Source: Sympetrum striolatum (taxonomy: Eukaryota; Arthropoda; Insecta; Odonata; Libellulidae). From it: a stretch of DNA of 64,000 nt. The position numbers were made by a program, and so were the translations under genes. Every line of letters starts with the position of its first letter. Within the stretch, counting starts at the first letter, position 1. This document shows positions 37,851-47,875 of this stretch, piece after piece. Under the pieces are notes generated by a model. It was not told the origin of the DNA. It made no database searches and saw nothing but the letters and a program-made list of their open reading frames with translations. The stretch lies in NCBI GenBank assembly GCA_947579665.1, contig OX388350.1, forward strand, positions 42,813,393 to 42,877,392, written 5' to 3'.

Positions 37851-38540
37851 TTAGACATAACATATAATACAAGCATATATTCATACAGTCGTATATGTTC
37901 AAGCAATATATAGGTAGTTAGTATAAATATAATGTTATGTGTATTTTATTTCTGTGAATGAAAAAGGCTTTCGCATATGTTAAGTTTGGACAAATTCTGA
38001 GCTGATTTTATGAGTTTTAGGTTTTCTTTGTTAAATTCTTTTAAGATTTGAGTCTTGTCAAAGACGACTGATGACATTTAAATGTGAGAGAACATGATGT
38101 GTTATAATTTCAGGTTATAGTAATATAATTAAGTATTTCGAAATATGTATTTAAATTTTCAATAACTGAATTTGGCATCTTGAATGTTGAATGACCAAAT
38201 TTAGCAGTGAAATCATTTTTCCTTGGCAAACTTGAATTTATTGAAATCATAATTTTAATATATATATAAGGAATATCAATATTATAAAATAATGCATTTA
38301 AATATAGATATTATTAAATTAAAGCAGATGTTGTTCTCCCGACATTTTTAGACATTTTAGCTTTTTCTTGAACCATCTCTCTAACAACATAATTATGAAA
38401 TTTGTAATGCAATTAACAACGATGAAATATGAACATCTGCTTCTAATGAGCTTGTTCTTTATGCGACTGTTAATTTGGACATTGGAGTGAGGGTAAAGAA
38501 AACCCTTCATCACGAGATAATATTTATTGTATTCAGATTC
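37851..38540. other. AT-rich non-coding DNA
   Basis: Nothing recognised; an 83-codon minus-strand frame at 38319-38570 has no motif. Confidence 0.5.
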
Positions 38541-38541
38541 C

Positions 38542-38920
38542 TCGTTAGCATCCACCCATGTTTTGGTCAATAAGCTTATTGCCTTTAGTCTCGGAAAACA
38601 GCCCTTGTTTCCATTTACCTCATGTTTAACGCATGCTTCCTCATTATCTGCGATCTTTAACCTCTGCTACGAATTTCATATTTGTATCCCTGTTCATAAA
38701 GATATAATTAATAGTGAAAAATTGCATTATTCGTTAGCATCCATCCAGGTTTTGGTCAATAATCGTATTGCCTTTAGTCTCGGAAAACAGCCCTTGTTTC
38801 CATTTACCTCATGTTTAACACATGCTTCCTCACTATCTGTGATCTTTAACCGTGCTGTGAATTTCATGTTTTAATGTTTTATCCATGTTGATGAAGATAT
38901 GATTAATAGTGATAAATTGC
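38542..38920 (+). repeat. 189-bp tandem duplication (two copies)
   Basis: TCGTTAGCATCCA at 38542 recurs at 38731. The following stretch (TTTTGGTCAATAA…, TAGTCTCGGAAAACAGCCCT, TTTCCATTTACCTCATGT and so on) is almost the same in both copies, with about nine differences in the first 145 bp by eye. The copies diverge more towards the 3' end (GATATRATTAATAGTGA shared). Because 189 is a multiple of three, one plus-strand frame (38527-38874, 115 codons) stays open through both copies. I do not recognise it as protein. Confidence 0.9.
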
Positions 38921-40190
38921 GAGTAAGGTTTTTCGGGTAACTAACAATTAGGTAAAAAGTCATTTATATTTTTATTTGTTATCTAGTCTCGTAAAGCTGT
39001 CGAATTATTTCAAAAAGCCACGTTTTAGGTATGCCTAACAAGTAGATAATATGGGATTACGTACTGGAAGCTAATTTGAATATAGAATCACTTTTCATAT
39101 TTTATGCACATGTTACTATAATTTTTCTGAAATTTTCTGAATAAATATTTATATCGTAAACTTTCATAAATTTTATTAATATTATACTCTAATTAATATC
39201 TACTAGTTTACTATGACGTCGCTGAATATTTTGCAATGATTACATGGGGTATTCATGGTATGCATGTGTAGCTATAATTTATTTATTTTTGTGGCATTTT
39301 CCTGATTTTAATATTTTCTCTATGTTCCATAAAATTGGATTTTTTATTTATTTTTCAAGGTAAAGGCTTTCTTCTTAAAGTTGTTGGATTATCGTTTATA
39401 GCGGATTTATTTTCTTGACATTCCGTAAATAAATATAAACTCTTCGGAGCTCACCGCGCACGCTTCTAGAGTTGACAGCTTTGACCTTTCCCGAGAATTG
39501 AACTCTTGGAAGCTTTCAACATACCTCTCGAATCTCCTTCGCTACGTCAAATGCCCTCCAAAATGACGCTAAAGCACGTCGAGAATAATTATCTCGCCTT
39601 CCACAGAGGCTATTATTTTGCCCTTTTTTGACTTTGAAAACTTCTCCAAAATTTTTAGCCGGATTAAGATCATGCCAACTATCTAATTATTTTCGTCGTG
39701 TTTTAGTTATTATTAATTCACTTAGATAACTCGTATCAAAAGGCCGGAATCTAGGATTTTCAGCTATTGTCTTCTATTATGAAGGTTTATACCTACCGAT
39801 GTGTTTCCTTATTGTTTGTGATTCCGTGATGTGAAACAGGCGCTAGAGATGCTTGAGAAAGAGAGCTTTTCAATTGGAGTAATTAAGCGTCGACAAGGAT
39901 ACTGGTGGGTCAAACATTAAGAGGAGAGGGGTTGCTAAAAATTTACGTTTAAAATGGTTAATACGGCGGACTTTGATAAGGGATAGGCCACGAATGGTTA
40001 AATGTCTGGAGTGTGTTGTTAAACGGGTGTGAGGTGACTGGTAAAATCTTTTCAACGATTTAAAGTTGAAGGTTTGGTGAAACGAGGAAAGGTACTTAGC
40101 CTGCACTGTTTCGTCACTTGAATATGAAACATGGACCATGTAAACATGAAAAAAAGGGCGTTGGAAATTGAAGAGCTTAGAAATGTGGGC
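38921..40190. other. AT-rich non-coding DNA
   Basis: An 89-codon minus-strand frame at 39870-40139 is unrecognisable. Nothing else was seen. Confidence 0.5.
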
Positions 40191-40195
40191 TTAGA

Positions 40196-40490
40196 ATCAT
40201 AGCCTCATCCAAAGCTGGTGCGAAAAATGGGAATTAGATATTTATGTAGGTCAATGCTCCGTAGTTAATTTCTTCGAAAGGAAAAAATTGCGTTCAAATC
40301 ACCCGTACAGAATTAATAGATGTTAATATAAAAGTAGTAGATTCGGTTGAATATCTCGGGATCAATATTACTAACAATTTAAATTGGAGCACTCATATTC
40401 GAAATATCTGCGGTAAAGCAAGTAAAAGGCTTGGCTTTGTAAAGCGTATAGTCGGTAAATGCGATGAAAAGGTGAGAGAGCGATTTTTCA
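40196..40490 (+). pseudogene. non-LTR retrotransposon copy, 5' segment
   Basis: Nucleotide-level match to the minus-strand element at the right edge of the window, beginning at CCTCATCCAAAG and continuing through GTGCGAAAAATGGGAATTAG. Translated blocks are LIQSWCEKWELDI and CSVVNFFERKK; after a 1-bp frameshift near 40320 come VDSVEYLGINITNNLNWS and HIRNICGKASKRLGFVKR. Similarity is lost just after GAGAGAGCGAT (40476-40486). Because the reference stops at the window edge, this copy may extend further 5' than I can see; a stop lies just upstream of 40196 in that frame. Confidence 0.9.
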
Positions 40491-41395
40491 TTTTTCCTTT
40501 CACATCGTTGTTTGCAGTATTTTCTTCGTATAGGAGATTTATACACACCTCTGCGAGCATATTTAGAGTTTGCCTTTTCCGAAAAATCCTCCCGGGGGTA
40601 TTGTAGGGAGGCTGGTCTGTTTTCCGTGGGCGCATACCGCATCCCCTTATACCTCGGGTGGGAATGCAGATTCCTTGGGAGTCAGAAGGGTACACCACCT
40701 GGGTGGGCGGATTTCGAGGGCCCTCTCCCATTACAACGTTCTCCTCTCTTCTCCGTTATCCCTCTCATCTTTCCTTCCCCCGCAGATGTCTCTCTCCAGG
40801 AAGGGATTCCAGACGCCTCCATTCAAATGAAGGTATCTTCTTTACAGGTACTCTGACCGCGATGTTGGAAAGTAGGATCCTCCAAAGGGCATTTCCTTTA
40901 TTTCGGAAGGTGTCGTAACAGGTTCTCGCGTATTCCCGTGGAAAGTTTCCAGTCTTTGCTCGTGAGAGTGCCCTTCAAAGCTGCTTTAGCTGTGCAGCTA
41001 GCTTGTTTTACTGTGTTGTGGGTTTCACTTTTTATTCCTAAAGCGTGCCGTGGATGTATCCATATTAGAACGTTCTTGAACTTTTTAAATTTTTTAATCA
41101 TTTTTCCTCCAACAATATCTGTGCTATTTTGCGTATAACTGAGTTTATCGTCTAAATAAATCATTGCAAAAATTATAGTAAATTGCGTGTAAAAATTTTG
41201 TATTTCCCCGTTATGAATAAATGATAGGATCCATCGGATGAAACTAATATGAATATATGGAACTCTCTTAGTGATGGAAGCCTTTCGTACCGACGAGTAT
41301 TTTTATCCCAGTTATACACTTTCGCGATCTTGGGGAGAAAATAAAAAAAGCGATACAGGGAAGTAGCTCCCAGGACAGAAACTCCCAAACTTTTG
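40491..41395. other. GC-rich segment interrupting the non-LTR copy
   Basis: About 905 bp lies between two matching parts of one element, where the reference has only about 375 bp. It is GC-richer at 40560-40980 and open in several frames on both strands (40512-40856, 40570-40830 and others); none is recognisable. It could be an insertion, a replacement, or the gap between two independent fragments of the same family. Confidence 0.55.
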
Positions 41396-41397
41396 GT

Positions 41398-41520
41398 CGT
41401 ATTTCCCGCGAAGTATCAGAGAAGCTAATTAGCTCTCCAGGTTAGATGGGGATGTCGGTGTTTTACACCCCCTGCCATGCGCATCTGGCGGATTGTAGGG
41501 TTTAAATGTAAATGTAATGA
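41398..41520 (+). pseudogene. non-LTR retrotransposon copy, 3' UTR segment
   Basis: ATTTCCCGCGAA matches the reference CTTTCCGCGAA block. GGTGTTTTACACCCCCTGCC, GGCGGATTGTAGGG and TTTAAATGTAAATGTAATG then correspond to the terminal hairpin region and decayed (ATGTAG)n tail. Same strand as 40196-40490, so the two are probably halves of one insertion. Confidence 0.85.
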
Positions 41521-41556
41521 TTCCTGTCGTTTTCTTTGCATAAATACACACACACA

Positions 41557-41820
41557 TTATTGGGTGAAATTAATTCTAGGAATTCCCGTATTCCAATTGC
41601 CTTTTGTTTGATTCAAACACGCATAAAAAAGAACATAATCTGTAATATGTATAAATATTTTGACAATTAATACAGAAATAGAGAAGAAATGTCGAGAGTA
41701 AGAATTTTTTCTGGAACGAATGAAAAGCTGTGGTAATTTTAATCACTAAAAATAATTCCACTGCAGGAAAACACCAACATAGAGAAGGGGGTATAAATAT
41801 CCCACGAAATGCGAAGAAAA
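41557..41820 (-). mobile_element. (TAA)n-family repeat A, copy 3
   Basis: TTATTGGGTGAAATTAATTC, then TAGGAATTCCC, corresponds to the start block of family A. CCACTGCAGGAAAACACCAA and AGAAGGGGGTATAAATATCC near 41758-41803 correspond to its end block. This is the most diverged of the four copies. It lies 40 bp after the non-LTR tail above. The (TAA)n tail is replaced by ACACACACACATTA. Confidence 0.75.
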
Positions 41821-44800
41821 ATCGAAAGCTTCTTTCTCGTTTTCTTTGGTGGGATTATATATGTAAATGCATACCTTCAAATTAAAATCTTATATGCCCC
41901 AGCACGATTCCCAAGTATTCCGCACACCGCCTTTTTGGATGTTTTCCCGAAGTGTAGTTTTCTTCCTAAGTAATCTGGATTTTTCAGATATTTTCAGTTG
42001 TTACTTCCTTTTATATACATATATATGTCCACTCTATACAATTAGAAGCATTTACGATTTGTAAATTAGTAAGAGGTAATACAAAACATTTAAGTATCGA
42101 TATAACCCACTCTACAAGACGGATGAAGTTGCTACATTCGTGGCTTAACCTTCACATCTCCCAAAATACTTAATCGCTGTTTTTTACTTACTGATGCTTT
42201 TTTAGAAAGATTGACTGATTCTAAGTGTTGAAATTTTTTTGTTATTTCTGAAAATTTATATTAAAGAGCATTTAATTCGCAAATCTTCGTTATATCCACC
42301 TGACATCAAGTGAATGGTTTTCCAGTTCTGAGCTATAGTTCGGTAAAAAAAATAAAATTTGCTCTATAAGGAAAACCTTAAAACAAATATTTTCTTTTTT
42401 ATTAGTTAAGAATTATCCGAATTTTCATTTATAATAGATCAAAAGATTTTCATAATTTTATTTATAAAAACAACCTACGTATGGATTTATGAAAGACATT
42501 ACATCAATGTGCATGCGTTAATTTTAATTGAAATTGCTTTGGTCTTATGCTATCAAGTGTCGAAATCTTTCCCGTTTCTCAATAGAAGTTACATTATTTT
42601 TAAATAATTACGTATTTGATCCATCTTCGCCTTTTCCTTTTTAATTGTGAACTTACATTTTATATTTTTGCACTTCCATTGTATTCACTTGCCTCTATAC
42701 ATATCACCCTTGGTTCCCTGTAACTGATGTAGACACGTAATTGAAATAAGGACGAGTATATGTGAGGTTTAATTATCTCTTCCAACCCTCTTTTACATCT
42801 TTTTTCCTTTTCTTTTACATCCTCAGTGTTACTCGTAAATCCTCCCCTCTCATACTCGAGTCATGAGGTGTACAGCTCTTATCCTTGATGAGGCGTTACA
42901 TAACACGTAGGCAGAGCGTTATGTGAGGAATATGTCTGCGAAGCACGAGGTTCATGAGTTCTGCTGCCATGAAAAGGAGATGAAATGAGGGTGTAGGAAC
43001 TGCAGTTGAGGCTGTAGAATTTCGGAGTTAGTACCCTTATGGGTTTGAGTAGTTCATAAAGTTTCCGAGAATATATCTTCCCGTAAAATAATTGTAAGAC
43101 TTCCTAATATAAATATTACTGGATAAAGGCATTGCTGTTTTATCGGAATCGTTTGAATGAGAAGAAATTGTGAAATAGACTTAAGAGTGGTATTGATCGG
43201 AAACTTCTGTTAGAATGGATGACTCTGCTGGAATTTGATGTTTCGTAATGTTCCTTAAAATTTTTCGTGAGAACCCTTTTTAATAAAAATGTTTAAATTA
43301 GATTTATGAATATTTTGATTTAATTTTAATAGTATATCTTTTATTAATTAGTTGTACATTACCACTGGGCCTTCAAACGACTTTAATTCTTAAAATAGCT
43401 CAGTATCGGCCCAGATAAGTGGAAGAAACCCCTCGCGAAAAACCTCCCGTTGGCAGTATGCACTTTAACACATGAAAAAGCTATTATATTAACTATTTGC
43501 GTTATCCACATTGTCGAATAAGTCTGAATTAGCTTCTAATGTGCCTAAAATGTATTAGTCGATACGAAATTAGTGCATTACTAACATTTCCATCAAATTA
43601 AAAATAAAATAGGGAATATTTCCTTTCACTTAACGGAAATCTATCAAAGTAAGAAAACAACATAAGATATATGGCATATTTGACATATAGTCTCCTACAT
43701 TATGAGCATATTTCAGTACTGGTTTCGTTGTGTTCTCGTCAGGTTTTCTCTTCAATTGATTTAATTCCATAGATAATAGATTAGCAATGTAAGGCAAATA
43801 GGTCTTATACCCATCAAATTTCACAGTAATATTTGAAGATCATAATATTTCAATGTACCGATTTCATTCGTATTCTTTGAGTAGGGACAACAGCTTCATA
43901 TTGTGCCTTATATTTTCTGTTTCTGATTCCAACCGCCTTTTAAATTACCCCTTGTGCTTTTATCGAACGATAATTTCTGTTTAGTGTTTGTTCAGATAAC
44001 GGTCAGTGTGAGGGAAGGAAATGAGGGAGAAAAGATTGCAATCGGAATTGGTTGTGAAATGAATATACGAGTGGGTATCGCGCATTATTAATTGATCGTT
44101 TTTCACCTTAATTATATTTCATTTTTATTTCGGAGTCCACCTTTAGAATATATATTATAGTATAAACGCAAAAGGACAGTTGCGGTTTATCCAAAGGAAT
44201 ATTTATTCTAATTTCTTCTGAAATATCTGTGAAAGGGGCTGGGAATTCTCTGATTTACCGCTGCGGAACCTCGCATTTCCGATGAATTCCTTAAAAGGTA
44301 GCAGAGGAAAACGCCATTTATTTCCGCTGTGTTAATTAAAAGAATAAATAGCTTCACGCTCTCTCTCTGTTTTAATATTTATGGAAAATTTTCGAATCCA
44401 AGGTTCAGTTTTTCTATAAAATGCATAAACCTACCTAAAAATATACCTAAATGACCTAACCTAAATACAATACCATAAAAAACAGATATAGTGACTTTTT
44501 AGAAAATTCGCATTCTGTAAAATACATATTACAATTCTATAGGCCATAATTCTATCTATTACCAAAACTAACATTTTTGTACTTATTTAAGGCAGAGTTT
44601 GAACATGTATAGAGCCCATAGAAACACTCATAAAGAAAAATCTCAACTGTTAAAAAAAAATGTATTCATAGATGTGATATTTGAAGAGTTCTGTAGTGTA
44701 TTCCAATGGCTGTATATTACCTTTATCTATGTATGATTAGATACTTGCGAAGATATTGCCAATTGAAATTTATTTAATCACAGTTTTTCTCAAGATAACA

Positions 44801-44885
44801 CAACTCTGTGTTTTTGTAAAGAATTTTATTTCTTTTTATCTTTTGATAAATTCCAAGATGGGAATTTAATTATTAATTAATGATT
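41821..44885. other. AT-rich non-coding DNA
   Basis: No gene or repeat recognised. Isolated CCTAA/CCTAC-rich wording at 44430-44465 is not a telomere-type array. Confidence 0.5.
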
Positions 44886-44889
44886 AGCT

Positions 44890-45130
44890 TTCGCGCATCG
44901 TTCGCGGAAAAAACGAATTCTTGAAACGATTAGTTCTAGCATCTATTTCCCTGGTCTTTTTCGCAGTATCAAGACGGCCTGTATTACAGGGGGGTCTGTA
45001 TTTCTCTGAATTTGTTTAGTAAATATATCGTTTGAATTTGTCTTCTATCCTCTAATGATTCCCATTCCGCGTCCTGTATCTTCTAAGTAGCATTATATCC
45101 TAACAATTCTTTGCAACGATAAAAGAGTTT
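44890..45130 (-). pseudogene. non-LTR retrotransposon fragment
   Basis: Minus-strand match to the C-terminal end of the right-edge element. Shared blocks are TGGGAATCATTAGA (reference TGGGAATCCTTGAA), AAATTCAGAGAAA, CCCCCCTGTA, AAATAGATGCTAG with CGTTTCAAG, and TTTTTCCGCGAACGA. Frameshifts and an internal deletion in the middle are evident. The final hairpin and tail are missing, so it is truncated at both ends. Confidence 0.85.
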
Positions 45131-45436
45131 GCTCTTCAATTGTAGTATCGCAAACAGTTATTTTAGGGATCTGGTCAAAATTAAGACAGCTTACATGACG
45201 AGAGTTTTCAATTATAATGGCTTTCGCTTTGGCGCTACTGAGCATAAAATTATTATTTTACGCCCAATTAGAGACTAAACATAGTATATTTATATACAGG
45301 GAATAGTATTTGATGCCTCCTGAGGAGGAGAGCTTCGCTCTAGTGAAGCACTTTCTGTTTCTTAAAAGTGCGGTGATCCTTTCTCTTTTTCTCCGAATAC
45401 CGGTGAACAGGACGAGGAACGCCGACAAAGACGGCT
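45131..45436. other. non-coding DNA
   Basis: Nothing recognised. Confidence 0.5.
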
Positions 45437-45514
45437 ATTGGAAATTTAGAACCTTGGAACATTAGAAATTTAGAACCTATTAGAAATTTAGAACCTATTA
45501 GAAATTTAGAACCA
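45437..45514 (+). repeat. 18-bp minisatellite
   Basis: ATTAGAAATTTAGAACCT occurs at 45461, 45479 and 45497 (the last with a final A). A diverged first unit, ATTGGAAATTTAGAACCTT, starts at 45437. Confidence 0.95.
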
Positions 45515-45554
45515 ATTAACAGCCCTATTCATAATTTTCTTTCTTCACAAGCTA

Positions 45555-45950
45555 ACTACTGAAAGAGTTTGGGTTTTAGAGGATCGAGTCGCGGAAAAAT
45601 GTGCAGATTCGGCGTAACGAGGATCTGGGAAGGTCGTCGCCCTTAAAAGGGACCGATATGACGGCAAGGTTAGCGGATTCCCCGGTCGTCGGAGGGAAGG
45701 GGTTGTAGACGGGGGGTGGTGGAGGACAAGGGAGTGGCGCGAACGGTAGCAACCTCGCGTCATCGATTACTTCCTCGCGCCCTCCCCCTCTTTTCTTCCT
45801 CTCACAACCTCCTTTCCCAACCCCGTTCCACCCTCACCTTGCATTCACCCAATGCATCAAAACTCCTCGTTAATGTCCCGGGATTTTCTTTTTTTCTGGT
45901 TCCGTCTCGAGGAGATCTCGTGCTCGGTATTTTTGGAGGGTGCGATTATT
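45555..45950. other. GC- and CpG-rich island
   Basis: Abrupt rise in GC with purine-rich (45640-45740, GGGGGGTGGTGG) and pyrimidine-rich (45775-45840) halves. It gives overlapping open frames on both strands (45545-45763 minus; 45716-46021 plus) that I attribute to composition. Confidence 0.5.
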
Positions 45951-45976
45951 TCGCGCGTGGAAATCGGTGGGATAAT

Positions 45977-46285
45977 TTTAGGGTCTTTGATAGCGTTAGG
46001 CAATTTGTTATAAACTTTTAAGGAAATTACTTCAAAACTTCGTCCAGTTAGGCTTAATCTATGAGATGGAATCCTCAATTTATTTTTGCCTCGGCTAAAG
46101 TGAATATGTTGGTACTCCTGTTTCGAGTACCTCCCCACATTCTGGTGAATGTAGATAGCACATGCATAGATATACGCGGAGGGCATCGTCATTTTTTCCC
46201 AGTGTGTAAATAATGGTTTACATGATTCTTTTCTGGGAATACTAAAGAGCAAATGTATGTAAGGAAACAAACAAAAAATAATCAA
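45977..46285 (-). pseudogene. Jockey/CR1-like non-LTR retrotransposon C-terminal relic
   Basis: A minus-strand frame (open 46285 down to 45857, 142 codons) carries the well known end of LINE ORF2 proteins in order: ESCKPLF (residues 20-26), MPSAYIYA (34-41), NKLRIPSHR (68-76) and LKVYNKLPNAIKD (89-101). Similarity stops soon after, and the remaining 40 residues look unrelated. Upstream of 46285 the frame is not continuous with any RT sequence, so the copy is 5'-truncated. This is a different element family from the one at the right edge. Confidence 0.8.
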
Positions 46286-46289
46286 AGAA

Positions 46290-47840
46290 TGTGTTGCTCC
46301 ACGTCAAACTTTTGCAACCATATTCTGGATAGATTTCGGAGATCAGAAGAAAGGATCGAAATGAGTGTTGGAGGAAAAGGAATTGAAAATTGGAGAAATG
46401 CGGAAGAAGAGATATCGTTTTACTATTGATAGATGCAAGGGTAATCAAAGAGAAGGTATGGGATAGGCGTGTTGTTCTTGAGGGAACTCGGAAAGAGAAA
46501 AGAGAGAGTAAGAATGGGGAATCAACCTTGCAGTTAATTATATTATATAAGGGGTCGTCCACAAATTACGATATACAATATGTAAAGAATATTGTTTTGA
46601 TCATTTCAATTTTAATCAAGTGAATATCTGTTTTTGAAAATGAGACTGCTTTACTCTCAGTTAAAACGAAAATTAAAGCAGATATTTGCATAGAAAGTGG
46701 GTGCTTATTATTAATGGTTTAGTTCCAATTTTCTTTCTTTACATTAATGGCAGAGAGAATGGTATTTTTAGGAATTATTAAGTTAATATATTCATGTGTA
46801 AATGTCATCAGCATAGATTCAATCTTCAGGTAGTGATTTTCCCGGAATAAAATTTCATGTTTTTAACAGATTTTTCGGTAAATTAATACGTGATGCATTT
46901 TATTTATAGCGCTTTCTTTTTTCCTTATAACTGATTGTAATGTAGCAATTTATTTGTATGGAAAATATCGGTTTTCCCTAAATTATTTGACAAAAGAAGC
47001 AATATAAAAACGTGTGATAGCAATATTTCACTATGTTCAGCATTTGTGAGGCATTTACCAAGTGGCACCATTTTCTTTTTAGTTCAAGATACAGATCATT
47101 AAAGAAAGTGTACCATTCCTAATTCAGTGGAATTATTGTTATTCATTTTTATGTAACACAAAATTTACAAATCTTCGCAAATTCTTTTTTCTGTCAAAAA
47201 GTAGAATCACTTACGCCTTCCTTCATCTAACTCTAAATACGTCTATGAAATATCACTGTTTCTCTTTCGTTGCCTAATCTTCTCCAATTTAATCAAAATT
47301 ACATTTGTTAGCCTTTTCAATGTGTCAAACACGTTTTGTTTGTCCTGTGAATAGTTGTAAAGCTGAAAAGCTTCACGTAGGTTGAAGCTTGCGTCTTTTA
47401 CGTACGAATTCTATTTTCAAAAAGCTATCGTCTCTAATTAATGCCGTTTTGCGGAGCTGAAGCCGAACGCCATAAAAAACGTCACTCCTGTGCATCATTC
47501 ATTTTTTCTTCATCTTCGGTTTTGCGAGCCTGAAGTAAGTGCGAATTTAATTTGCGAACGCGTGAGAAATGTGCCAACTCTGTTTAGTGACAAGGCATTA
47601 AAACCCAGGCATGGCCGAATCAATATACGTGGAGAGGTGCAGGTGCATCTAGCCCGTCAGTTCGCGTTATGATATTTGTTCGTGGTGTTGCTCAATTTAT
47701 CAGCACATGTTGAATATCTAAATGACACTACTTTGCTGTTGGAAAACGGATGCTGTTAATGATCTCATTATGTCACCATTGAATAGTGGATATATGCATT
47801 TATTTCTTAGTGAATGAAGAAATAGTTATGTGAGAGGCAA
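46290..47840. other. AT-rich non-coding DNA
   Basis: A 106-codon minus-strand frame at 46242-46562 is unrecognisable and pyrimidine/Ser-Leu-rich. No repeats were matched. Confidence 0.5.
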
Positions 47841-47842
47841 TC

Positions 47843-47875
47843 AGGGATATTCTTCTCGGAAAGAAGAATATCCCT
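47843..47875. repeat. 14-bp perfect hairpin
   Basis: AGGGATATTCTTCT (47843-47856) and its exact reverse complement (47862-47875) are separated by CGGAA. There is no T-tract or gene nearby to suggest a terminator. Confidence 0.9.

Noticed and set aside
40393..40856. Overlapping frames on both strands across 40393-40856
   Set aside because: Part is antisense to the non-LTR copy and the rest is the GC-rich interrupting segment. No domain recognised.
44430..44465. CCTAA/CCTAC-rich stretch as interstitial telomere repeat
   Set aside because: The words are irregular and few; there is no tandem CCTAA array.
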